The notes under the pieces: model-generated
The model's database searches: none
The model's input: the letters and a program-made list of their open reading frames with translations, nothing else
What the model was told of the DNA's origin: nothing
Virus record (IMG/VR): IMGVR_UViG_3300010375_000587
Location: 1-21,933 of that record
Direction: 5' to 3' (one strand)
DNA length: 21,933 nt
Source of the DNA: a virus
Program-made: the position numbers and the translations under genes
Shown: positions 5,820 to 12,886 of the stretch, piece by piece
How positions within the stretch are numbered: the stretch's first letter is position 1
How the letters are laid out: every line of letters starts with the position of its first letter

Positions 5820-7508
5820 ATGGCGTCACTCGACCAGATCCGCATCGACCTCGAAGGTATCGCCCACGTGCTGGCCGACAATCGCGTCAAAGTTCCAACT
5901 TTCCAGCGCTCGTACGCATGGGAGGAGACCCATGTTAAGGATCTACTCCGCGACGTAGCCGATGCGATCAAAGCGGGAACGAATGAATATTTTCTGGGCT
6001 CAGTAGTCGTTTCGACTGAGCACGCAGGGGTTCTTGAAGTCATCGATGGTCAGCAGCGGCTTGCCACAGTGACAGTGTTCCTTGCCGCCATTCGCGACTA
6101 CCTTCTCGAAAACCAACAGGAGGATCGAGCTTCGTCGCTGGAGGCTGACTACCTTCTGAAGCGAGATCTGCGGACGCAGGAGCCTTTGTCTCGACTTACG
6201 CTTAATGACATTGACCACGACTTTTTCCAAAAGGCGATATTAGCCCGGCCGGGGACTTCAGATCGGAAGGTGACGCCAACTCGGAACTCACATCAGTTGC
6301 TGCTCGCGGCTCGCGGAGCAGCTCAGAGGCACATACAGGCAGTGGTTACGACATCCAAAGCGCCAGTCGACGGCCTCGTTGACTATATCGAGTATCTTAG
6401 CACTCGAGCGAAGGTCATCTTGGTCCAAGTACCTGACCACTCGAACGCATTCACAATCTTTGAGACTCTGAATGACCGTGGGATCGATCTTGCGATTTCC
6501 GACCTTCTAAAGAACTATTTATTCTACCGCGCTGAGAAGCGCATTACCGAAGTACAGGCGGCGTGGGCGGCGATGCTTGGTGCACTGACCGCCGTCGATA
6601 CGGACGCATCTGTGGTCGACTACATCAGGCACTACTGGTCATCACTGAATGGGGCGACTCGCGAGCGCGATCTGTACGCGGCGATCCGCAAGCGCATTGC
6701 GGGTAAGCAAAACGCAGTCGATCTCTCGCGCGGACTGGAAACGGCTGCACGTCACTATGCTGCGATCTTGAGTCCTGCGCACGAGCTGTGGAACGAATAC
6801 GGCTCGACAACTCGGCAGCATGTCGAGACTATCAATTTGCTGCGGATGGTACAGGTTCGCCCCTTGTTGCTTGCAGTCTTGGAAAAGCTATCCATTGCGG
6901 AGGCAAGGAAGGCGTTTCGCCTTGCCGTAGCCTGGGGAGTTCGCTTCCTTATACATGGCGGACTCGGGGGAGGAGTCTTGGAGGACAGCTACTGTGAGCG
7001 CGCCAAGAGCATCCACGCTGGGACGATCACTACCGCAAAGCAGCTCTCGGCTGCCATGGTGCCTGTCGTTCCATCTGATGGAGCATTTGAGGCTGCTTTC
7101 GCCAACGCCTCTGTTTCGCAAGCGTATCTGGCACGGTACTACCTTCGTGTCCTAGAGAACCAAGCGCGCGGCGAGTCGCAACCGGAGCTCGTCCCGAACC
7201 CGAACCAGGAAGAAATTAACCTTGAGCACGTTTTTCCGCTGAAACCTGAAAAGAAATGGCCCGATTTTGATGACGACTTAGCCAAGGCTTTCCAGCGCCG
7301 GCTGGGGAACATGGCGCTTCTCCAGCAGCGGCCGAACTCGACCTTGAAGAGCGAGTCGTTTAGCAAGAAGCGCCCGATTCTCGCAGCCTCAAATTACAAG
7401 CTAACGGCAGAGATCGGCATGGAGACAATATGGGACGCATCGACCATCAATGCACGTCAATTGAAGCTCGCGAAATTGGCGGTCGCGGCATGGTCAACCA
7501 AGGTTTGA
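5820..7508 (+). CDS. GmrSD-type DUF262/DUF1524 modification-dependent restriction enzyme
   Basis: A 562-residue single-chain protein. ATG at 5820 follows GGAG at nine bases. The N-terminal DUF262 (GmrS-like, ParB/Srx-fold) part shows VPTFQRSYAWEE (25-36), EYFLGSVVV (57-64) and IDGQQRLATVTVF (75-87); DGQQR is the family's nucleotide-binding signature. FETLNDRGIDLAISDLLKNY (214-233) is the next conserved block. The C-terminal DUF1524 (GmrD-like HNH) part has INLEHVFP with His470, RLGNMALL with Asn497 and PNSTLKSESFSKKR with Asn506, matching the EHxxP...GN...N..F..K pattern. Fused GmrSD enzymes and relatives (for example BrxU and SspE) use NTP-dependent cleavage to attack phage DNA with modified or phosphorothioated bases. 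Length is normal for the fused form. All key residues appear intact, so it is probably active; which modification it senses is unknown. Confidence 0.88.
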   Translation: MASLDQIRIDLEGIAHVLADNRVKVPTFQRSYAWEETHVKDLLRDVADAIKAGTNEYFLGSVVVSTEHAGVLEVIDGQQRLATVTVFLAAIRDYLLENQQEDRASSLEADYLLKRDLRTQEPLSRLTLNDIDHDFFQKAILARPGTSDRKVTPTRNSHQLLLAARGAAQRHIQAVVTTSKAPVDGLVDYIEYLSTRAKVILVQVPDHSNAFTIFETLNDRGIDLAISDLLKNYLFYRAEKRITEVQAAWAAMLGALTAVDTDASVVDYIRHYWSSLNGATRERDLYAAIRKRIAGKQNAVDLSRGLETAARHYAAILSPAHELWNEYGSTTRQHVETINLLRMVQVRPLLLAVLEKLSIAEARKAFRLAVAWGVRFLIHGGLGGGVLEDSYCERAKSIHAGTITTAKQLSAAMVPVVPSDGAFEAAFANASVSQAYLARYYLRVLENQARGESQPELVPNPNQEEINLEHVFPLKPEKKWPDFDDDLAKAFQRRLGNMALLQQRPNSTLKSESFSKKRPILAASNYKLTAEIGMETIWDASTINARQLKLAKLAVAAWSTKV

Positions 7509-8048
7509 CGAACCGCATCCGATCTGCCAGCAGGAGCGACCGTTGATTGCGGGCGGGTCAGGGAGCTGTAAGCAGAATTGGCACGAGGCGCAAGATGCCT
7601 GGGCTTCGCTTGGCTCGACGTGATGCTGGGAAGCCGACGTTTTCGGCGGGGCAGTGTGGCCGCCTCCGGAACTTGCAGGGGCCGCCTACGCGCCTCAATC
7701 AGCAGCGTTGAACTCGGCTGCCAGGTCGTCGAACCGATGGCTCAAGACGACCAAAATATGTGGGTGTCGCCTCGTTTTCGCTGATCCCCTCGATCACCGG
7801 GTGCTAACAGAGACCCGTACTAGCTTGATTTCGCCGCAGGTCAAGTTCCCCGATGTCTCCTAAACAGGAGACATCGGAGTTCTTGCCCATGCCATCGCCG
7901 CTGCCTAAAACTATCTCACCCCGGTCGACATTTGACATCTAGTCGGTAGACAGTCCCGGGGCAGTTCCCGACTTCGCCTCGGCGCGGTGCAGTCCCGGCT
8001 TCGCAGACTTTCCCGGTCAACGGGGCGACCTTTTTGCGAAGGCCCACC
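7509..8048. other. Junction between defence genes and prophage, no clear gene
   Basis: A 540-bp stretch with only short, unrecognised open frames (for example plus 7578-7784, and a minus frame ending at 7695 with no start). It contains the inverted repeat at 7850-7877 and a 17-codon frame from the ATG at 7889 to the TAG at 7940-7942. Near 7951-8015 the motif CAGTCCCGG recurs with nearby CTTCGC, a short degenerate repeat. No terminase, integrase, tRNA or attachment site is visible. It may be a scar left by an insertion or deletion. Confidence 0.5.
7850..7877. repeat. Perfect 12-bp inverted repeat, 4-base loop
   Basis: CCGATGTCTCCT (7850-7861), AAAC, AGGAGACATCGG (7866-7877). Imperfect pairing extends outward to about 20 bp (CAAG at 7842 with CTTG at 7882-7885). 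No T-tract follows, so a simple terminator is not the best reading; an insertion-element end or protein-binding palindrome is possible. Confidence 0.5.
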
Positions 8049-8756
8049 GTGATCACGATCGCCCGCACTGGCAGTGCCGCAGCAGTCGCCGCGGAGGTCC
8101 GGGATGTTCCGGCCCGAGTCCTGCCGTACGCCGCGAGTGCTGCACTGACGCGCACCGCGCTGGCAGCGCAGAAGCTCATCGTCGAGCGCATGCCGAGCGT
8201 CTTCGATCGCCCGACGCCCTACACCCTCAATGCGACCCGAGTCGTTCCGAGCACCGTGCAGACGCTGCTCGCCCGTGTGGCGGTCAAAGACCAAGCCGGT
8301 CGTGGCATTGCTCCCGAGGCGTTTCTGCTGCCCGAGGTCGCAGGTGGCTCGCGCAGTGAGAAGCGCTTTGAGCGTGCCTTGCGCTACGCGGGCATCCTGC
8401 AGCCCGGCGAGCGCGTGGTACCTGGCGTCGATGCGCCGCTCGACGCCTTCGGCAATCTGCAGCGCTCGGTCCTGTCGCGCATTCTGGCCGTCACTGCGGC
8501 CAGGCCCAGCTTGAAGCGTCGCAGTAAGGCCAGCCTTGCCGAGGGCACCCTCTATTTCGTCGGCGCGATCCGCGGGCAGCGCGGCGTCTGGCGCCGCGAC
8601 GGCCGTAAGCTGTCTCCGATCCTCATCTTCGTTCGCGCCCAGCCGCACTACCGGTCACGCCTCGACTTCGAGAGCATCGCCCGAGCCGCCGCCGAAGCCA
8701 ATTTCCCCCGCGAATTCCAAACCGCCGTTGCAGCACTGCGGCAGCGCATGGGGTAG
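8049..8756 (+). CDS. Conserved prophage structural protein (minor tail/head-tail type), function uncertain
   Basis: A 235-residue protein from the GTG at 8049, chosen because GAAGG lies six bases upstream; a TTG at 8034 is an alternative start. An alanine-rich helix with YAASAALTRTALAAQ opens the protein, followed by MPSVFDRPTPYTLNATRV, FLLPEVAGGSRSEKRFERAL and a basic C-terminal half. This pattern recalls hypothetical proteins common in proteobacterial prophages. The helix plus basic beta-rich body loosely resembles minor tail proteins such as lambda gpZ, but the match is weak. Its place, just upstream of the gpW-like gene, is unusual for a gpZ relative and is where terminase would be in lambda. 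It is the first gene of the plus-strand structural operon, with only three bases before the next start. Confidence 0.6.
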   Translation: MITIARTGSAAAVAAEVRDVPARVLPYAASAALTRTALAAQKLIVERMPSVFDRPTPYTLNATRVVPSTVQTLLARVAVKDQAGRGIAPEAFLLPEVAGGSRSEKRFERALRYAGILQPGERVVPGVDAPLDAFGNLQRSVLSRILAVTAARPSLKRRSKASLAEGTLYFVGAIRGQRGVWRRDGRKLSPILIFVRAQPHYRSRLDFESIARAAAEANFPREFQTAVAALRQRMG

Positions 8757-8759
8757 GCC

Positions 8760-8993
8760 ATGGCCACGTCCGAACTCGAACAACTCGAAGCACGGCTCGC
8801 GAAGTACATCGAAGCCGAGAACGCGGTCCTCAAGCGCCAGGAGTACCGGGTCGGCGAGGGCGCTACCGCACGTGTCTTCAAGTTCGCCGACTTGGCCGAG
8901 ATCCGGGTGCAGATCAATGCCATGACCACACGCATCCACATCCTGCTGTTCGCCGCCGAGCGCCGCCGGCGGGTTTTCTTCGTCCGCTATTGA
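8760..8993 (+). CDS. gpW-like head-tail joining protein
   Basis: A 77-residue protein with ATG at 8760, right after the previous stop. The N-terminal helix (SELEQLEARLAKYIEAENAVL) is followed by a beta hairpin (EYRVGEGATARVFKFAD) and a second helix (LAEIRVQINAMTTRIHIL). This helix-hairpin-helix layout, small size and position directly before the portal gene match lambda gpW, which plugs the filled head before tail joining. Sequence identity to lambda gpW cannot be judged by eye; the basic C-terminus (AERRRRVFFVRY) is consistent with DNA contact. Confidence 0.68.
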   Translation: MATSELEQLEARLAKYIEAENAVLKRQEYRVGEGATARVFKFADLAEIRVQINAMTTRIHILLFAAERRRRVFFVRY

Positions 8994-9010
8994 TCGGTGG
9001 GAGCGATGCC

Positions 9011-9085
9011 ATGAGATCCGACACCTCAGACTTCGCGGTCAGTGCGGTCGAGCTTGCGCAGCCCATCGAGGCAAGACGGCCATGA
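9011..9085 (+). CDS. Short 24-residue ORF coupled to the portal gene
   Basis: ATG at 9011 with GGGAG upstream; 24 codons ending CCATGA, where the TGA (9083-9085) overlaps the portal ATG (9082-9084). The portal start lacks a strong ribosome site of its own, so translation of this ORF may feed ribosomes into the portal gene. The product itself has no recognisable features. Confidence 0.4.
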   Translation: MRSDTSDFAVSAVELAQPIEARRP

Positions 9086-10653
9086 AGCACATTGCCCGCC
9101 GCAAAGTCGCTGTCAGGCCGTCGACGGCCGTTCCTGCTGCCCTGGCAAGCGACACCCTCGGTGGAGCCTTCGCGCCGCTGAACGGCTTTCGCTGGGTGAC
9201 GATCCCGCGCGACGCGAACGCCGACACCCTGCGGCCATTGCCGCTGCAGCGAGCGCAAAGCCGCGACCTGGCACGCCACAACCCGGTCGTCGTCGGTGCG
9301 ATGGGCACGTACCTCGACCGTGTCGTCGGCACCGGCCTGGCGCTGGTTGCGGCTCCGGATCGCCGCGTCCTCGGCTGGTCGGACGAACGCGCGGAAGCCT
9401 GGAAGCACCTCGTGCAGACCGAGTTCTCGCTCTGGGCCGACAACGCCGACTGCGACATCACCGCGGCCGGCAATTTCTACCAGCGCCAGCGCGTCGTCGC
9501 CGGCGCACGCGCCGAATCGGGCGACTGTTTCTCGCTGCTGCCCGACGGAGAGCAGACACCAACGATGCCGTATCGCCTGCGACTGCAGTTGCTCGAAGCC
9601 GACCGTATCGGCAATCCCGGCGGATTGTCCGACACGGCGGACACCGCGGGCGGCATCCAGCGCGATCCGAACGGGCGGCCGCTGCGCTACTTCGTCTACC
9701 ACCGCCACCCTGGTAGCAGCTACGCCACCAGCGACCGCTTCGCCGGCCAATGGGTCGATGCCATCGGCCCCAGCGGACGCCGGCGCATGCTGCACCACTG
9801 GCAGCCGACGCGGCCCGAGCAAAGCCGTGGCGTGCCCTGGTTCGCGCCGATCGTCGCGTTGCTGAAGGACCTGCACGCCTACACCGACGCGGAACTCAAG
9901 GCCGCGCTCGTCAGCTCGTTCTTCACGACCTTCGTGCTCACCGAGACCGGCGACCCTGCGCCGATCTTTGCCGGCGCCACACTTGACGAGGGCCGCGCCG
10001 ATCCGAGCGAGATCCGCATGGGTCCGGGCGCCGTGGTGGGCCTGGCGCGCAACGAGAAGGTCGAGTTCGCCGACCCATCCCGTCCGAACACTGCCTTCGA
10101 AGCCTTCGTCAACGCCGTCACGGTGCAGATCGGCATGGCGCTGAGCATCCCGTTCGAGCTGCTGACGAAGCGCTTCAACGCCAGCTACAGCGCGTCGCGC
10201 GCGGCGCTGCTCGATGCCTGGATGTTCTTCCGCACGCAGCGAGCCTGGCTCGCGTTGAGCTTCTGCCAGCCGAGCTACGAGACCTGGCTCGCCGAGGCCG
10301 TGTCGATGAACCGCGTGGCCGCACCGGGCTTCTTCAGCGATCCGCTGCTGCGCTGGGCCTACACCCGGGCCGCGTGGCACGGCGACAGCCAGGGCTCGAT
10401 CAATCCGAAGGACGAAGTGGCCGCCTATGCGGCGGCCCTCGACGCCGGACTGATGACCCACGAGCGCGCCGAGTGGGAGCTCTTCGGTTCCGACTGGAAC
10501 GTGACCCTGGCACAGAAGGTGGCCGAACACCGCCGCCTGGCCGCGGAAGGCCTGCTGCCCCCGCCCAAGCCCGGCGCTGCAGCAGGCCCCGGCGAGCCTT
10601 CGTCCCCTGTGTCCTCGCCCGCGCCCGCAACCGACACCGAGGTCCAGCCATGA
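9082..10653 (+). CDS. Phage portal protein (lambda gpB family)
   Basis: A 523-residue protein, close to lambda gpB (533). Conserved features are RAQSRDLARHNPVVVGAMGTYLDRVVGTGL near residues 53-82, seen here as SRDLARHNP and VVGTGL; AESGDCFSLL; RLQLLEADRIGNP; and GIQRDPNGRPLRYFVYHRHPG, with LHHWQPTRPEQSRGVPWFAPIV after it. All are hallmarks of the lambda-type portal wing and clip. The stretch FNASYSASRAALLDAWMFFRTQR is typical of the stem/crown region. Twelve copies form the ring through which DNA enters and leaves the head and to which terminase docks. The C-terminal tail is proline/alanine-rich. The end overlaps the next start as ATGA. Confidence 0.95.
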   Translation: MKHIARRKVAVRPSTAVPAALASDTLGGAFAPLNGFRWVTIPRDANADTLRPLPLQRAQSRDLARHNPVVVGAMGTYLDRVVGTGLALVAAPDRRVLGWSDERAEAWKHLVQTEFSLWADNADCDITAAGNFYQRQRVVAGARAESGDCFSLLPDGEQTPTMPYRLRLQLLEADRIGNPGGLSDTADTAGGIQRDPNGRPLRYFVYHRHPGSSYATSDRFAGQWVDAIGPSGRRRMLHHWQPTRPEQSRGVPWFAPIVALLKDLHAYTDAELKAALVSSFFTTFVLTETGDPAPIFAGATLDEGRADPSEIRMGPGAVVGLARNEKVEFADPSRPNTAFEAFVNAVTVQIGMALSIPFELLTKRFNASYSASRAALLDAWMFFRTQRAWLALSFCQPSYETWLAEAVSMNRVAAPGFFSDPLLRWAYTRAAWHGDSQGSINPKDEVAAYAAALDAGLMTHERAEWELFGSDWNVTLAQKVAEHRRLAAEGLLPPPKPGAAAGPGEPSSPVSSPAPATDTEVQP

Positions 10654-11129
10654 GCACCGGTGAGACCGACTTCGGCGGCATCCTGTCCACGCTCGCCGCC
10701 GCATTGGGCGGCGGCGGCGCGGCGCTGATGATCATGCGTCGGCGGCTGAGCCGCGATGGCTCCGAGATCGCCAAGGACCGCGCCGAGGTCAACCTGGTCG
10801 CGACCCTGCAGAGCGAGCGCGACGCGGCCCTGGCGGCCGAACGAAGCGCCTTGGCGGCCCATACCGACGATGCCCGCTCGATCGAGCGCCTGACGGCGAG
10901 CAACGAGTACCTGACGCGCGAGCTGGCGCGCGCGACCAAGGACCTGGTGCGCCTGCGCGGCCTGGTCGCTCGGCTGGCACCGCAGGCCGCGCCCTTCATG
11001 GCCTCGACCTTCGGGCCCGAGAGCGCGCAGGGCAGTGCGCAGGCCGCGTCGGGCGCCGAACCGCGCCTGTGGGGCCGCCGTACCACCGACCGCATCGGCC
11101 CGCCACCGGACGGAGCGACCCCGCCATGA
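10650..11129 (+). CDS. Small membrane/coiled-coil phage protein, unknown function
   Basis: A 159-residue protein. ATG at 10650 overlaps the portal stop. Residues about 8-30 are a glycine/alanine-rich hydrophobic segment (GGILSTLAAALGGGGAALMIM) followed by RRR, a predicted single membrane helix. Residues 38-110 look like a coiled coil (LQSERDAALAAERSALAAH, IERLTASNEYLTRELARA). The C-terminal 50 residues are low-complexity, rich in Ala, Gly and Pro. It lies between portal and protease, where lambda has nothing, and is coupled at both ends by ATGA overlaps. A holin- or scaffold-like role can be imagined but is not supported by specific motifs. Confidence 0.7.
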   Translation: MSTGETDFGGILSTLAAALGGGGAALMIMRRRLSRDGSEIAKDRAEVNLVATLQSERDAALAAERSALAAHTDDARSIERLTASNEYLTRELARATKDLVRLRGLVARLAPQAAPFMASTFGPESAQGSAQAASGAEPRLWGRRTTDRIGPPPDGATPP

Positions 11130-12469
11130 AGCTCATCGACCTGATGACGAGCCCGTGGGCGATCGAGCCGGCGAGTCTGCGCGAGGTCTGCGCGATCTAC
11201 CGTCTGCACGTGCGCGGCGAGAAGGCCGACATCCCGGCGATCGAAGCGCGGCTCGGCCAGACGCTCGCCTACGAGCAGCGGCCGTACGAGGTCATCGACG
11301 GTGTCGCGGTGCTGACTCTCGAAGGCGTGATGGCGCCCAAGGCCAACCTGCTGATGCAGGTCAGCGGCGGCATCAGCACCCAACTCGCGCAACGCGAGCT
11401 GCGCGCCGCGGCGCGCGACCCGGCGGTGCGCAGCGCCATCCTCGCCTTCGACTCTCCCGGCGGCAGCGCGATCGGTGCTCCCGAGTTCGCCCAGGCGGTC
11501 GCCTATTTCCGGGCGCAGAAGCCCTTGCTGACCTGGAGCGACGGACAGCTCGCCAGCGCGGCCTATTGGGCCGCGGTCGCGTCGGACGGCATCTACATCA
11601 GCGGCAGCACCGTGATGACCGGCAGCCTCGGCGTCGTCCTCACGCACGTCGACACGAGCAAGGCCGACGAAGCCGCCGGCGAAGTGGTGACCGAGATCAC
11701 CGCCGGTCGCTACAAGCGCATTGCGAGCCAGCACCGACCTTTGAGCCCCGAGGGCCGCGCGAGCCTGCAGGACCAGGCCGACTACGTCTACGGCCTGCTG
11801 GTCGACGACGTCGCCGCGTACCGCGGCACCACGGTGGACGTCGTGCTCGACCGCATGGCCGATGGCCGGACCTTCATCGGCGCGCAGGCCATCGCGGCCG
11901 GCCTCGTCGACGGCGTCGCCACCTTGGACCAACTGATCGCTGAACTGTCCGCGAGCGGTACGCGCCGCCGCGTCATCCCGCGGAGCGCCGGCGTGGCGCT
12001 GGCGCCCGCATCCCATCTCATGCCAGGAGGAGCCATGCCCCAAGAACAGACACCATCCCTCACGCCAGCGCCTTTGACTCGCGAGACCTTGGAGCGTGAT
12101 CACCCAGATCTCTTCGGGACCTTACGCACCGAGTGGCTGGCCGCCGGTGCCCTCGCGGAGCGCGAGCGCATCCGCGCGGTGCGCGAGCAACTGCTGCCCG
12201 GCCACGAGAGCCTGATCGATCGCCTTGCGGCGGACGGCCACAGCACCGGCGGCGATGCGGCCGCAGCGGTGCTCGCGGCCGAACGCCTGACCCGTGCTGC
12301 CGCGCTGGCAGCCCACGCCGCCGATGCCCCGCCCGCCGTGCCGACGAGCCCGGCGCCGGCGCCGTTCGAAGCCAAGGACCGGGCTGCCCAGCTGGCCGAG
12401 GCCAAGGCCTATGCGGCCGCGCACGGCGTCGGCTTCATCGCCGCGTTGAAGCAACTCGGCCTTGCCTGA
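11126..12469 (+). CDS. Prohead protease (S49/ClpP-like, lambda gpC type) fused to scaffold domain
   Basis: A 447-residue protein. ATG at 11126 overlaps the previous stop. Residues 55-280 are a signal-peptide-peptidase-A type serine protease: GVAVLTLEGVM, AILAFDSPGGSAIGAPE (DSPGGS 109-114), the catalytic Ser144 in QLASAAYWAA, GSLGVVLTHVD, and the catalytic-base Lys197 in AGRYKRI. FIGAQAIAAGLVDGVATLD closes the domain. Residues 304-447 are acidic/alanine-rich helix (LRTEWLAAGALAERERIRAV, AAQLAEAKAYAAAHG), the scaffold part. As in lambda C/Nu3, the protease matures the prohead and removes scaffold. An internal start makes the scaffold alone. Confidence 0.93.
   Translation: MKLIDLMTSPWAIEPASLREVCAIYRLHVRGEKADIPAIEARLGQTLAYEQRPYEVIDGVAVLTLEGVMAPKANLLMQVSGGISTQLAQRELRAAARDPAVRSAILAFDSPGGSAIGAPEFAQAVAYFRAQKPLLTWSDGQLASAAYWAAVASDGIYISGSTVMTGSLGVVLTHVDTSKADEAAGEVVTEITAGRYKRIASQHRPLSPEGRASLQDQADYVYGLLVDDVAAYRGTTVDVVLDRMADGRTFIGAQAIAAGLVDGVATLDQLIAELSASGTRRRVIPRSAGVALAPASHLMPGGAMPQEQTPSLTPAPLTRETLERDHPDLFGTLRTEWLAAGALAERERIRAVREQLLPGHESLIDRLAADGHSTGGDAAAAVLAAERLTRAAALAAHAADAPPAVPTSPAPAPFEAKDRAAQLAEAKAYAAAHGVGFIAALKQLGLA
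12035..12469 (+). CDS. Nested in-frame scaffold protein (lambda Nu3-like)
   Basis: A 144-residue product from an internal ATG at 12035, preceded by AGGAGG at 12025-12030 with a four-base spacer, one of the best ribosome sites in the operon. It is in frame with the protease and shares its stop. Content is helical and rich in Ala, Glu and Arg, as expected for a scaffold that directs capsid assembly and is then degraded. Lambda makes Nu3 from within gene C in the same way, so the arrangement is expected biology, supported here directly by the ribosome site. Confidence 0.75.
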   Translation: MPQEQTPSLTPAPLTRETLERDHPDLFGTLRTEWLAAGALAERERIRAVREQLLPGHESLIDRLAADGHSTGGDAAAAVLAAERLTRAAALAAHAADAPPAVPTSPAPAPFEAKDRAAQLAEAKAYAAAHGVGFIAALKQLGLA

Positions 12470-12486
12470 GTCGGGAGTCCGACTCA
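12467..12486 (+). terminator. Stem-loop at the protease/scaffold stop
   Basis: TGAGTCGG (12467-12474), loop GAGT, CCGACTCA (12479-12486): a perfect 8-bp stem starting on the stop codon itself. It is followed by CCCACTTCTTC with few consecutive T's, so it may act as a weak attenuator or as a hairpin separating protease/scaffold from the highly expressed decoration and capsid genes. Confidence 0.4.
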
Positions 12487-12511
12487 CCCACTTCTTCAGG
12501 GAGATCCCGCC

Positions 12512-12850
12512 ATGAACATCTCGATCCTCACGCTGACCGTCAAGGCCGCCGTCGAGCTCCAGCCCAACCGCGGCGTCACCGTCGCCGGTGGCATCCCCGC
12601 GTCCGGCTCGGACGTGATCGGCTTCAGCCGCTCGGCCGGCGGACCCGGCGACCTGATGCCGGTCGACGTGCTCGGCACGACGATGGCCGAGGCCGGTGCG
12701 GCGGTGCCCGCGGGCGCCTACGTCGAGGTCGATGACGAAGGCCGCATCGTGCCGCACGCCTCGGGCGTCAAGGTCGGCCGCCTGGCTCCCGGTCAGTTCG
12801 CCGCGACCCGCGCCGGCCAGGTCGTCGAGATCCTGCTGCTGCCGAACTGA
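12512..12850 (+). CDS. Capsid decoration/stabilisation protein (DUF2190-like)
   Basis: A 112-residue protein. ATG at 12512 with AGGGAG upstream. It is all-beta in character: LTLTVKAAVELQPNRGVTVAGGIPA, DVIGFSRSAGG, GDLMPVDVLGTTMAEAGAAVPAGAYVEVDDEGRIV, then KVGRLAPGQFAATRAGQVVEILLL. The aG..v..d..Gr.v pattern and AGQVVEILL ending fit the DUF2190 family of phage proteins placed just before the major capsid gene. It occupies the position of lambda gpD, which caps threefold sites and strengthens the shell. Function by position and family resemblance. Confidence 0.75.
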   Translation: MNISILTLTVKAAVELQPNRGVTVAGGIPASGSDVIGFSRSAGGPGDLMPVDVLGTTMAEAGAAVPAGAYVEVDDEGRIVPHASGVKVGRLAPGQFAATRAGQVVEILLLPN

Positions 12851-12886
12851 TGGCCGGTTAGCCGCAACCTTCTACCGGAGCCCACC

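Noticed and set aside
7578-7784. 68-codon plus-strand frame in the junction region
   Set aside because: No ribosome site and no recognisable content; the opposite strand is equally open, so coding cannot be decided.
7932-7937. TTGACA as a possible -35 box for the phage structural operon
   Set aside because: No -10-like sequence occurs at 16-19 bases downstream; that stretch is GC-rich.
8914-10704. Minus-strand open frame of 596 codons opposite the portal gene
   Set aside because: Antisense shadow of the clearly recognisable portal protein.
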